From an uncultured Opitutaceae bacterium (GTDB taxonomy: Bacteria; Verrucomicrobiota; Verrucomicrobiia; Opitutales; Opitutaceae), in the NCBI GenBank assembly GCA_937942145.1, contig CALDFV010000210.1, positions 1 through 33,176 on the forward strand: a stretch of 33,176 nucleotides of DNA, given 5' to 3'. The notes beneath the pieces were generated by a model that was given only the letters and a program-made list of their open reading frames with translations, ran no database searches and was not told the DNA's origin. Positions 8,141-16,968 of this stretch are shown here, in pieces. Every line of letters starts with the position of its first letter. Position 1 is the stretch's first letter. The position numbers were made by a program, and so were the translations under genes.

Positions 8141-8455
8141 ATGAGTACAGTAATTGATGGTCATCTGGACAACGGCATTTTGCGTGTCAAATTAGACGTA
8201 AATCGTTTGGATGCCTCTGCCTCTCGCGATTTCAAGAAGCAAGTCGACCTGATCTGGTCAAAAGACGTTACACAGGTTGAATTGGATTTCAAGCAGGTTG
8301 GTTTCATCGACAGTTCTGGAGTAGGGGCGTTGCTAGGAGTTTACAAGCGGCTCCCGAACGCAGATGGGCAGGTTCGCCTGACGAGTGTCCAAGGGCCGGT
8401 CCAATCTGTCATAGAGCTCCTGCGCTTGCATCGAATTTTCAAAATAGAAAATTGA
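8141..8455 (+). CDS. STAS-domain anti-sigma factor antagonist (RsbV/SpoIIAA-like)
   Basis: The 104-residue protein is a single STAS domain. The conserved phosphorylation loop is GFIDSSGVGALLGVY, with the Ser58/Ser59 pair in the usual place. Such proteins, when unphosphorylated, bind an RsbW-type kinase and release its target; phosphorylation inactivates them and a PP2C phosphatase restores them. The kinase-PP2C protein encoded at the far end of the divergent operon, 73 bp away at its head, is the natural partner. No strong ribosome binding site precedes the ATG. No sigma factor adjoins the module, so the output may be another protein, as in the Hsb or Icf systems. Confidence 0.9.
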   Translation: MSTVIDGHLDNGILRVKLDVNRLDASASRDFKKQVDLIWSKDVTQVELDFKQVGFIDSSGVGALLGVYKRLPNADGQVRLTSVQGPVQSVIELLRLHRIFKIEN

Positions 8456-8637
8456 GAAGGCGTAATCGCCGCTATTGGGCGGATGCTATCGCATTCACTT
8501 GATCGATGCGAGGCTTCAATTGGAGCCCGGTTTTTCCGTTGCATTCGCTCTTCCTTGAGAGGGTCTGCTCATTCTTAGCGAGCGATTTCAATTCTGGTTT
8601 CGAGTGGGAGAGTGCTCAGGGCGATTTTTGGAAAGGA

Positions 8638-8655
8638 TTGGGTAAAAGTACCCAA
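8638..8655. repeat. Perfect 7-bp hairpin upstream of the hybrid kinase
   Basis: TTGGGTA and TACCCAA flank AAAG, about 65 bp before the kinase start. With no T tract it is more likely an operator or an RNA structure in the leader than a terminator. Function unknown. Confidence 0.4.
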
Positions 8656-8721
8656 AAGAGCTCTCGTTCAAGGCAGGGCTGCCGATAAGCTAAGTGGCTA
8701 AACTCATTATTGCTGCGTGCT

Positions 8722-11700
8722 ATGAATCCCACTGGCTTGTTCAAAGACATATTCCTCAAATCTCCCCATGCTCAGATTATTTCGAGTAATGGTCTCATCC
8801 AGATGGCGAATCGAGCGGCAGTAGAGCTATTGGTTCGCAGTTCAGATGTTCATTCTCTCACGGACACTCCGATGGAGGCCTACTTCAAAAATTGGGAGAA
8901 AGCGCTTCAGGAAAACGAAGGTTCCGCTTCGTTGACCTTGGCCTCGCCGACCGAAAAAGGCCCGCATGCGTGTGAAGCCATTGCGACGAAGATGGGAGAA
9001 GGGGAAGTTTTGTGGAATCTGCGTCCGATTGGATCTGGAATTGAATCAAGCGGCGCTGACCGGGAGTCGGCTCTTAAGGTGGCTCTTGATCGATCGACAG
9101 ACGGAATCGTCTGCTTATCGCAAGACCTATCTAGTGAAGATCAGGCATCAAATTGGCTTGTCCGTTTCGCTAATCGCGCTTCCCGCGAGCTTATTGGAAT
9201 CGAACGCTCAAATATTGTGGGCAGAGCATTAAGGGAAGTGTCTTCAGTTTACGACGTTCTCAAAATTGACGAGCTCATCTCGAATATTCAGAATACTCAC
9301 AAGCCGGCAAGTGAAGAGCTCGCATTTGAGGTACAAGGCGAGTTGAAAACGGTTGTTCTTTCGGCCCAGAAAACGGATCGTTCGGAGTACATTTTAGTTG
9401 TAGAAGACGTTACCAAGGCACGGCAGGTCGAGCAGGAGCTGGAAAGCAGTTCCAATGAGTTGGAGCGTTTGAGTGACCAAGTGCCTGGGGTCTACTTTCA
9501 TTTGAAGATTAACCAAGATGGTGATCCGTCCTTCCCGTTTATCAGCGAGAAGATTAAAGACCTTCTCGGAGTCGAAGCGCAAGATGTAATGAAGGATGCC
9601 TCTATCGCCATGGGGGCCGTATTCATCGAGGACTTGGAGCGGGTATATGAAAGCTTGGCAGTATCTTCGAAGAATCTTAATCCGCTCTATTTAGAATATC
9701 GAGTTAACGGTCCTAACGGAAAACAGAAATGGGTATCAACTAAAGCGATACCGGAAAAGCGTAGTGACGAGACGATTATATGGTACGGAATTTTTGAGGA
9801 CGTTACCTTGAGGAAAGAATCCGAAGAACGCCTTAGAATGGTATCTGCTGCCGTTGACGTCTCTAGCGACTTCATCCTGATGATGTCGACCGAAGGAAAC
9901 GGCATCTACCATAACAACTCCTTCACCAGCGTTCTCGGATATGACTCAGTCGACCAGTTGAACAATTCCGGTGGAGCAGTGGCTCTATTTGAAGATCAAG
10001 GCCTATTTGAGAAAATCCTCCAAGAGACTCAGGAATATGGTCACTGGCAGGGAGATGTGCAGATGGCTACGGAGTCAAGTCGAGTGCTTGATGTCTACTT
10101 TAGAACAGTTGCCGTGCGCGATGACAAAGGGCGGATTACCGCAATCGTTGCCACTGGTACTGACGTCACTCACAACAAACGGCGCCAGAATCTGTTGAAG
10201 CGATACAACTCCGTATTGAAAGCGCAATCCGAGGCATCGACCGATGGAATTCTGGTAGTAAACGAACGAGGTATCGTATCGAACTACAACAAGCGTTTTC
10301 ACGAAATCTGGTCGCTTTCTCCAAGTGTTATGGACGCGGGAGACCCTGCGAAAATCTGGGAGACCGCATCGGAACTGATGCCTGAACCTCAAGCGTTCTT
10401 GGATAAGGCGAATTCAATTTCTGCGAGTGAAACCGAGACAGTAAAAGATCTGCTCGAGTTGAACGACGGAAGAATTTTTGAGCAAGCTTCCTTCCCGATA
10501 TGCTCACCTTTAGGTGAATCGTATGGAAGGGTTTGGTTCTTTCATGAGATAACGGAGCAGAAGCGTTCTGAAGAGCAGCTAAGAGCCGCAATGCGGCAGG
10601 CAGAAGAGGCGAACGAGGCTAAGAGTTATTTTCTCGCTAACATGAGCCATGAAATTCGGACTCCGATGAATGGCATCATCGGTATGACCGGCTTGGTAAG
10701 CGATACGGACCTTGATCGCGAGCAGCGTGAATGCGTGGATACAATCCGTGCCAGTAGCGAGGCGTTGCTTGTCGTTATAAATGACATTCTAGACTTTTCG
10801 AAGATCGAATCCGGAAAACTCGAGATCGAGAGTACCCTCTTTGACCTTCGCGATTGTGTAGAGGAGGCAGTTGATACTCTCGCCTTACAGGCGACCGAAA
10901 AAGGTTTGGACATCGCATATGTGATCGACAAGTCGATGGAAACTACGCTGCTCGGAGACCCTACGCGTTTACGTCAAGTTGTGATGAACCTGATTGGCAA
11001 TGCGGTGAAGTTTACCGGGAAAGGGGGCGTTTGTGTTCGAGTTTCCCTTGTGGAGGAGAGCGATGATCGTTTGAAGGCCCAGTTCTCAATACGTGATACG
11101 GGAATTGGTATTCCTGCGGATCGAGTAGATACACTCTTCGATTCGTTTAGTCAGGTGGATGCCTCAACTACGAGAAAGTATGGTGGCACCGGTCTTGGTT
11201 TGTCGATCAGCAAGAACCTGGCCGAGTTGATGGGTGGATCTATGTGGGTGGAGAGCGCGATAGAGGAAGGGTCGACGTTCCACTTTACGGTTGAGTTCCG
11301 CAAATCTGCTATTGAATCGCTTCCTGCAGGAACGAAGACTGTGGGCGAATTTGAGGGAAAGAATGCTTTGATTGTTGAGCACAACGCATTCAGCCGAGAG
11401 TCCTTGAGGAGCCAGGTTGAACACCTTGGCCTAGAATCGATTGGTCTGGAGTCGTTGGCTGATCTTGAGAATCTTGAAGTTGAGTCTTCGAATCTGCTTC
11501 TGGCTTATGTGGAATCGGGTATCGATGGATTAGATACGAATGAATTAGTTGAAAGCGTTCGAAAAGGCTCAGGGAATTCGAATTTGCCCGTAGTGATATG
11601 CGGTCCATTGGGGAGTCTTCATGCTGGCAGCGGTGTGTCTGGCAAGGTGTTGTCTCAATTAAAGCCTTGTAAGCTTGCGAATACGAAACGCAATCTCATG

Positions 11701-12171
11701 GAATCCGTAGGGTTAGCGGAGGAGACGGTAAAAAAGACTGAAAAAACTTCCGATAAACTAGGAGAGAGAATGCCGATGTCTATCTTGCTGGCTGAGGATA
11801 ATATCGTAAACCAGAAGGTTGCCACTAGGTTGTTTAAGAAATTTGGTTACAAGATTGAAGTGGCGAATAACGGCCTTGAAGCGATAAAGGCTCTTCAGCA
11901 GAGTTCTTATGACCTTGTATTCATGGATATTCAGATGCCGGAAATGGACGGTCTTGAAGCTACGAGGCAAATAATCGCCAAGTGGGGTGATGCGAGACCG
12001 AGAATTGTTGCGCTGACCGCAAACGCTATGCGAGAAGATAAAGAGAAGTGCTACGAAGCTGGGATGGACGACTACCTGACCAAGCCGTTTAAGCCCATTG
12101 AGCTAGAAGAAGCGATTGAGAGTACTTACGAGCGTCTAGAATCAAAGGGCGGGTCAACTCCAGCCTCTTAA
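8722..12171 (+). CDS. Hybrid sensor histidine kinase with about five PAS domains and two receiver modules
   Basis: This large soluble kinase (1149 residues from ATG 8722; 1153 if the TTG at 8710 is used) has about five PAS-like domains across residues 10-620. Several end in the typical (D/E)(V/I)T motif (VVEDVT, IFEDVT, GTDVT, FHEIT). HisKA follows with the phospho-acceptor His643 in FLANMSHEIRTPMNG, then HATPase_c (NLIGNAVKF, DTGIGIP, GGTGLGLSI). Next is a receiver-like segment (KNALIVEHNAFSRESL) without a phospho-acceptor aspartate. Last is a canonical receiver with LAEDN, Asp1069 in FMDIQMPEMDG, and the TKP lysine. No membrane helices are seen, so it senses in the cytoplasm. There is no adjacent output regulator, so phosphate may pass to a remote Hpt protein. 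Confidence 0.93.
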   Translation: MNPTGLFKDIFLKSPHAQIISSNGLIQMANRAAVELLVRSSDVHSLTDTPMEAYFKNWEKALQENEGSASLTLASPTEKGPHACEAIATKMGEGEVLWNLRPIGSGIESSGADRESALKVALDRSTDGIVCLSQDLSSEDQASNWLVRFANRASRELIGIERSNIVGRALREVSSVYDVLKIDELISNIQNTHKPASEELAFEVQGELKTVVLSAQKTDRSEYILVVEDVTKARQVEQELESSSNELERLSDQVPGVYFHLKINQDGDPSFPFISEKIKDLLGVEAQDVMKDASIAMGAVFIEDLERVYESLAVSSKNLNPLYLEYRVNGPNGKQKWVSTKAIPEKRSDETIIWYGIFEDVTLRKESEERLRMVSAAVDVSSDFILMMSTEGNGIYHNNSFTSVLGYDSVDQLNNSGGAVALFEDQGLFEKILQETQEYGHWQGDVQMATESSRVLDVYFRTVAVRDDKGRITAIVATGTDVTHNKRRQNLLKRYNSVLKAQSEASTDGILVVNERGIVSNYNKRFHEIWSLSPSVMDAGDPAKIWETASELMPEPQAFLDKANSISASETETVKDLLELNDGRIFEQASFPICSPLGESYGRVWFFHEITEQKRSEEQLRAAMRQAEEANEAKSYFLANMSHEIRTPMNGIIGMTGLVSDTDLDREQRECVDTIRASSEALLVVINDILDFSKIESGKLEIESTLFDLRDCVEEAVDTLALQATEKGLDIAYVIDKSMETTLLGDPTRLRQVVMNLIGNAVKFTGKGGVCVRVSLVEESDDRLKAQFSIRDTGIGIPADRVDTLFDSFSQVDASTTRKYGGTGLGLSISKNLAELMGGSMWVESAIEEGSTFHFTVEFRKSAIESLPAGTKTVGEFEGKNALIVEHNAFSRESLRSQVEHLGLESIGLESLADLENLEVESSNLLLAYVESGIDGLDTNELVESVRKGSGNSNLPVVICGPLGSLHAGSGVSGKVLSQLKPCKLANTKRNLMESVGLAEETVKKTEKTSDKLGERMPMSILLAEDNIVNQKVATRLFKKFGYKIEVANNGLEAIKALQQSSYDLVFMDIQMPEMDGLEATRQIIAKWGDARPRIVALTANAMREDKEKCYEAGMDDYLTKPFKPIELEEAIESTYERLESKGGSTPAS

Positions 12172-12285
12172 CGGTCAAAAGCGGATTCCTTTTTTCGATT
12201 ACCCGATTCATTTGCTTACATTAATCTAGGCATTTGGCTTGCTCACGCAGATTCAATCTGTGTCATCCGAGCTAGTCATTGCTAA

Positions 12286-14283
12286 ATGCTAGATTCTAGT
12301 CCAAAAGGAGAGTCAGATTGCTACAAGCGAGCGAAGCGTTCGCTCGATTTAATTCTGGAAACGGGAGAAGAACTGAAATTTGATCCCGTTGCGGAGCCAG
12401 AAGTAACCATAGTAATCGCTTCGCGTAACCCAGCTCCATTCCTATTTCGGTGTCTAGAGGCGCTGTGCCTTTCGGAATCCGTCCGGATGGAGGTTGTAGT
12501 CGTCGTTGAGTCGAGCCCTCGTGAGTTGATTGCCCCTTTGCTCGATCGATTAAAGACCGTTGTGAAGGTGCGTTGTCTGGAAATCGTAAGCTACTCTAAC
12601 GCTTGGAATCAGGGCGCGAATGTAGCGCGAAGTGCAAATATCATTTTTTTGAAGGACGACGTGTGCGTAAGGAAGGATGCGATTTGCGCGACACTGAACG
12701 TCTTGGATAATGATGGCGGGGTGGGAGCCGCTGGAGCCATGTTGCTGGATGGAGATGGAGTCCTCATTGAGTCGGGATCGCTTTTGAATTCCAGTGGAAT
12801 TTGCCGATCAGTAGGAAGAGGCTGGAATCCGGACGACTATCGTGTGCAGTACAGAAGAGATGTAGCGTTTTGCTCAGGAGCCTACTTGGGAATTACAAAA
12901 GAGACTTTTCAGTCGATCGGAGGATTCGATGAGTCGTACTTGGATGAGTACTACGAAGACGTTGACCTATGCTTGAGGCTCAATCGCGTTGGGAAGAGGA
13001 TCGTTTACGATCCTTGCAGTGTAGCGACCAGAAATCTGGAGTACCGAGACTCTTGGGAAAAGGCCGCTAAATTGATGGCGGCAAATAGAAATAGGCTTTT
13101 GTTGATTCGCGAGTTAGAGCTCGCTAGTTTTCCGTCTCAAAGTGATTTCGAATTAGATACGGTTCATGAGTGTGCGAGAGGGCAGCGGATACTTTGGATT
13201 GAAGACGCTCCTCCTTTCGCCCACATGGGAGCAGGGTTTCCCAGGACGAAGGAAATGCTGCGGACTCTGATTGAATTGGGGCATTCTGTAACTCTGCTTC
13301 CCACTTTTATTACGACGAGCGACTTCACGGATGTGTACAAAGATACACCGCGAGAAGTTGAAGTGGCCTTAGGAGTTGGGGCGGAAGGTTTCGAAGAATT
13401 TTGGCAGAGAAAATGGAGAGCGTATGATACTGTCATCATTTCGCGACCCAATAATCTTAATTCTATTGGTCGCGTAATTGAAGATACAAAAAGCAAAAGA
13501 GCAGACTTGCGTTTGATATACGACGCCGAGGCTGTTTTCGCTAACCGAGAGATAAGCGAGGCGCTATACAATGGGGAACCGTTCTCGGAGTCGGAAGAGA
13601 GACAACTGCTCGAAGCGGAATTGAAGCCGGCGGTGTTTGCGGATGTAATACTATCAATATCCGAGTACGAACGAAAGCAATTTGCTTCACTGGGATTCTC
13701 TAAGGTGATCATGCTTAGGCATCACTCGACAATTGAGCCAGCGGTTAGGTCATTTGCAGAGAGAGAAGGGATACTTTTTGTGGGGGCGGTTCACTCGGAT
13801 TCAGCCCCAAACGCGATAGGCTTGATTGACTTTATTGAAAATTCCCTGCCGTTAATTCGAGCAAAACTGGGGCAGGACATAAAGCTGTATTGCGCCGGCA
13901 GATACCATTCAGATGAATTGATGAAGTATGCCTCGGATTCAGAAGTCTTTTTAGGATTCGTGGAAGACCTCAGTAAGTGGTATGAAAAATGCCGACTGTT
14001 CATTGCACCCGCTCGGTTTGCGGCGGGTATACCTCTAAAGATCATTGAAGCCGCTTCGAAGGGTATCCCCGTTGTGGCGACTACTCTTGCAAGGAGCCAG
14101 CTTGGATGGACCGAAGAGGAGTTAATCTCGGCAGATACGGCAGAGGCCTTCGCGGATGCTTGTGTTCGTGTTTATTCGGAAGAACCCTTGTGGCGCCAGC
14201 TAAGAGTGGGAGCATTGGCCAAAATACGGCTGGACTACAGCCGAGAACACATTGCCGAAGCGCTGCGTTGCGCCCTGGAGTAG
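12286..14283 (+). CDS. Two-domain glycosyltransferase (GT2 + GT4)
   Basis: The 665-residue protein joins two glycosyltransferase folds. Residues about 36-265 are a GT-A, family 2-like domain: VTIVIASRNPAPFLFRCLEAL at the start, the acidic FLKDDVCV that would hold the metal and nucleotide sugar, then GGFDESYLDEYYEDVDLCLRL. Residues about 300-665 are a GT-B, family 4-like domain with ILWIEDAPP, GILFVGAVHSDSAPNAIGL, and the sugar-nucleotide region FAAGIPLKIIEAASKGIPVVAT. Two domains on one chain suggest two consecutive sugar additions in surface glycan synthesis. There is no membrane helix. It starts 114 bp after the hybrid kinase and may be co-transcribed with it. Donor and acceptor are unknown. 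Confidence 0.88.
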   Translation: MLDSSPKGESDCYKRAKRSLDLILETGEELKFDPVAEPEVTIVIASRNPAPFLFRCLEALCLSESVRMEVVVVVESSPRELIAPLLDRLKTVVKVRCLEIVSYSNAWNQGANVARSANIIFLKDDVCVRKDAICATLNVLDNDGGVGAAGAMLLDGDGVLIESGSLLNSSGICRSVGRGWNPDDYRVQYRRDVAFCSGAYLGITKETFQSIGGFDESYLDEYYEDVDLCLRLNRVGKRIVYDPCSVATRNLEYRDSWEKAAKLMAANRNRLLLIRELELASFPSQSDFELDTVHECARGQRILWIEDAPPFAHMGAGFPRTKEMLRTLIELGHSVTLLPTFITTSDFTDVYKDTPREVEVALGVGAEGFEEFWQRKWRAYDTVIISRPNNLNSIGRVIEDTKSKRADLRLIYDAEAVFANREISEALYNGEPFSESEERQLLEAELKPAVFADVILSISEYERKQFASLGFSKVIMLRHHSTIEPAVRSFAEREGILFVGAVHSDSAPNAIGLIDFIENSLPLIRAKLGQDIKLYCAGRYHSDELMKYASDSEVFLGFVEDLSKWYEKCRLFIAPARFAAGIPLKIIEAASKGIPVVATTLARSQLGWTEEELISADTAEAFADACVRVYSEEPLWRQLRVGALAKIRLDYSREHIAEALRCALE

Positions 14284-14292
14284 TAGGTGATG

Positions 14293-15483
14293 TCAGTCCA
14301 GTTCCTTGACGTATTCGATTGGTAGTTGAGCCTTCTCGGCAACCTCAGGAATCAGCTCATCCCCGCAGTAGAAAGGAATCTCGTTTTTAACATGAGCGGC
14401 GCAGTTGGCGAAATGCAATAGGGTAACGTAGCAAAACTCATTTGAAGCAAAAGCTGCGGGTTCATGATGCCATGTTGTGGCTCTAACGATATTTTCTGGG
14501 AGTCCCCACATTGCGAAGAGGAAACCTCCGATGGCAGCATGGTCGCAACCGAAGATGGCTTGCTCCAAATGCCACAATGGCCGGTTGTTCTCGATGGATC
14601 TCCCCATTAGGTCAGCATATTCTTCTTGTTTGTTTGCCAAGAGAACTAATTTTCCAAGGTCATGGAGAAGAGTGATACTGGAAAGCGCTTGAGTCTGCTT
14701 CACGTTCACCCCGAACTTTCGCATCTGCAATCCGCAGTGACTGGTCTCGATGCAATGCTTCAACACCGCGTTGGCGATCTCTTGTAGCCCAGGAGAAAGA
14801 CTAAGCTGCTTTTTCGCCAACTCAGTAATTGCGAGATTACGAACGAAGTCCATGCCCAGCATCTGGAGGGCTTCCTCAATGGTTTCCACTCGGCCACCAG
14901 CTCCGAGAAAAGCGGTGTTGGCAACTTGAAGAATAGTAGCAACTGCTGTCGGATGCTGCCGTATCACAGGAGCGAAATCATCGATTCCACAATTGGGATC
15001 ATCGGAGGTTTTAAGAAGCTGCTGCATTGGCTCCGTGTTGACGTGGAGCTGTTTTGTGTCCCGAACGATTTCAACAACCTCTTTGCGTCGAATTCTCAAC
15101 TGAGTGTTTAAGACATGCTTGATCTCGGTTACGAGGTCCTCTGGTGAGATGGGTCTCTCGATATAGAGGTGGGCCAGACCAGTCCCTTTCTTTAACGAGT
15201 CTTTGTCAGACTGGTCGTGAATTAGAAACCTAAGCGAATTTGGGTATTCCCGTTTAACGTTTGATAGAAGTATGTCGCCAGAGGTCTTGGGAAGGTCTAG
15301 GCTGGTGAGTACGATATCCGCTTGATCCGCAGCTAGGGAAGCGGCTGCTTCTTCTCCATCCTGTAGGATACGCAGTTGCCATCCTTCCTGGATGATCGAT
15401 GGAGCGTTGCTAATCGAATCGAGGAAAGAAGGGTCTTTATCAGCAATCAGTATCTTGATTGCTCGCTTTGCCTTCGAACTCAT
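14293..15483 (-). CDS. HDOD-domain signalling protein with degenerate receiver domain
   Basis: Residues about 9-125 fold like a response-regulator receiver (IKILIADKDPSFLDSI), but the phospho-acceptor position in VLTSLDLP is Ser61 rather than Asp. The conserved lysine of KP is arginine (IERP). Phosphorylation therefore looks unlikely. Residues about 150-345 are an HDOD domain (AVATILQVANTAFLG, ALQMLGMDFVRNLAI, LLHDLGKLVLL). HDOD proteins are non-catalytic or poorly defined HD-like regulators, often tied to motility, type IV pili, c-di-GMP or stress responses. The 396-residue protein ends 9 bp from the convergent glycosyltransferase. A second receiver-HDOD protein lies at 19463. Confidence 0.9.
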   Translation of the reverse strand: MSSKAKRAIKILIADKDPSFLDSISNAPSIIQEGWQLRILQDGEEAAASLAADQADIVLTSLDLPKTSGDILLSNVKREYPNSLRFLIHDQSDKDSLKKGTGLAHLYIERPISPEDLVTEIKHVLNTQLRIRRKEVVEIVRDTKQLHVNTEPMQQLLKTSDDPNCGIDDFAPVIRQHPTAVATILQVANTAFLGAGGRVETIEEALQMLGMDFVRNLAITELAKKQLSLSPGLQEIANAVLKHCIETSHCGLQMRKFGVNVKQTQALSSITLLHDLGKLVLLANKQEEYADLMGRSIENNRPLWHLEQAIFGCDHAAIGGFLFAMWGLPENIVRATTWHHEPAAFASNEFCYVTLLHFANCAAHVKNEIPFYCGDELIPEVAEKAQLPIEYVKELD

Positions 15484-15684
15484 TTGACTGTATCTGTGGG
15501 CGATACGGGAAGCCGTTTGTGGAAAACCTCCGTAGTTCTAATAACGTGCGCCTTGGTGAGAAAGAGAGCAGAAAAGGCGAATCCATTGGAGGGAAGGCAC
15601 CATTCAAGCGACTTTCACTGATTTTTCACAGCTCGCGCTGGCGTTGGGAGCATGATCCCCATCAGCCTGTGTATTCGCCAAATT

Positions 15685-16881
15685 TTACCTTTTGAGACGT
15701 TCAGAAATCCATAGGGATATCTCCTGTCCGAGCTGTCTTTTGCTCAGTGTCCCTAGTTCGACCGACCCTTCAGGAGTTACGAAGTGAGCAGTATTATCGT
15801 CCTGACCGAAAACGGAACCACCTGAGACATTGTTAGCGACAATCAAGTCGCAGCCTTTGATATCTAGCTTCGCTTGAGCGTTGTCTATCAGTTCTTCTGT
15901 TTCTGCAGCGAATCCGACGACCACTGCGGGACGATCTGTAGGCCCCAGTTTGCCTACCGAACGGACGATGTCTGGGTTCTCGGCAAACTCGATATTCAAT
16001 CCTTCGGACTTTTTGATTTTTCGATCGGAACGATTGACGACCTTAAAGTCACACACTGCGGCGCATCCAACGAAAATGTCTGCGGGAAGGGCTTTGTGGA
16101 CCGATTCATGCATTTCTTCGGCTGATACGACTTCGAGAACCTGCAGATTTGGGTGGCTTGCCGGACTGATACTGTTCTTGCCTAAAACCAGAGTTACCTT
16201 CGCACCTGACTGGGCAAGAGCAATTGCGATGGCATTACCCTGCTTGCCGGAAGAGAAGTTGCTAATGTATCGCACGCTATCAATGCGTTCGATCGTGCCC
16301 CCAGAGGTGACGATGGCGCGTTTCCCCTCGAGTGTTGATGCAAGCCGAAAATGGTCGTCGATCACTTCCATTATAGAACCCGGCTCAGCCATCTTACCCA
16401 TACCGATTTCCCCACAGGCCAACATGTCAGCTTGCGGAGGAATGACTGTGGCTCCATCGGATTTCGCAATTTCAAGATTGCGTTGAAAAGCAGGGTTTTC
16501 CCACATTTCCACATTCATGCTAGGGGCGAGAATGACTGGCTTATTCTTCGCCAGCATTAGGGTGGAAGCAAGATCGTCTCCTTCGCCTCGTACCATTTTT
16601 GAAATGAAGTCAGCGGTTGCCGGAGCCACGACAATCAAATCCGCTCGACGGGAAAGTTCGATGTGGCTCATTTCGTAGGCTTGGGAATCCCACATTTCGA
16701 CGTGCGCCTTTTTGCCGGTGAGGGTTTCGACGGAAAGGGGAGTTACGAAGTGCTTTCCTCCCTCGGTCAATACGCCCTTGACCGAGGCGCCGGCCTTTGT
16801 GAGCAGACGAATGAGGTCGAGCGATTTGTAGGCCGCGATGCTGCCTGTCAATATCAATAGAATGCGTTTGCCCTCAAGCAT
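15685..16881 (-). CDS. coaBC: Bifunctional phosphopantothenoylcysteine decarboxylase/phosphopantothenate-cysteine ligase
   Basis: This bifunctional enzyme makes 4'-phosphopantetheine in coenzyme A synthesis: CoaB joins cysteine to phosphopantothenate and CoaC decarboxylates the product using FMN. The N-terminal CoaC half has LTGSIAAYKSLDLIR, His73 in SHIELSRRADLIVVAPATADF, PSMNVEMW, and Cys156 in ADMLACGEIGMGKMA. The CoaB half starts near residue 185 with AIVTSGGTIERIDSVRYISNFSSGKQG, then FVGCAAVCDF and the KIKKSEG loop. The 398-residue length is normal. It starts at an ATG without a clear ribosome binding site and is transcribed alone or after dinB on the same strand. Confidence 0.96.
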   Translation of the reverse strand: MLEGKRILLILTGSIAAYKSLDLIRLLTKAGASVKGVLTEGGKHFVTPLSVETLTGKKAHVEMWDSQAYEMSHIELSRRADLIVVAPATADFISKMVRGEGDDLASTLMLAKNKPVILAPSMNVEMWENPAFQRNLEIAKSDGATVIPPQADMLACGEIGMGKMAEPGSIMEVIDDHFRLASTLEGKRAIVTSGGTIERIDSVRYISNFSSGKQGNAIAIALAQSGAKVTLVLGKNSISPASHPNLQVLEVVSAEEMHESVHKALPADIFVGCAAVCDFKVVNRSDRKIKKSEGLNIEFAENPDIVRSVGKLGPTDRPAVVVGFAAETEELIDNAQAKLDIKGCDLIVANNVSGGSVFGQDDNTAHFVTPEGSVELGTLSKRQLGQEISLWISERLKR

Positions 16882-16968
16882 GACTTAAAACATAGAAGGT
16901 TCGATGTTCGTTGAAAAGATCTAGAGAGCAAGCCCTGAGAGTTGTCCGTTGAACACAAAAGGAAAAGG

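Noticed and set aside
15376-15695. Plus-strand ORFs of 78-81 residues before coaBC
   Set aside because: They overlap the HDOD gene start on the opposite strand and show no domain, ribosome binding site or codon pattern of a real gene.
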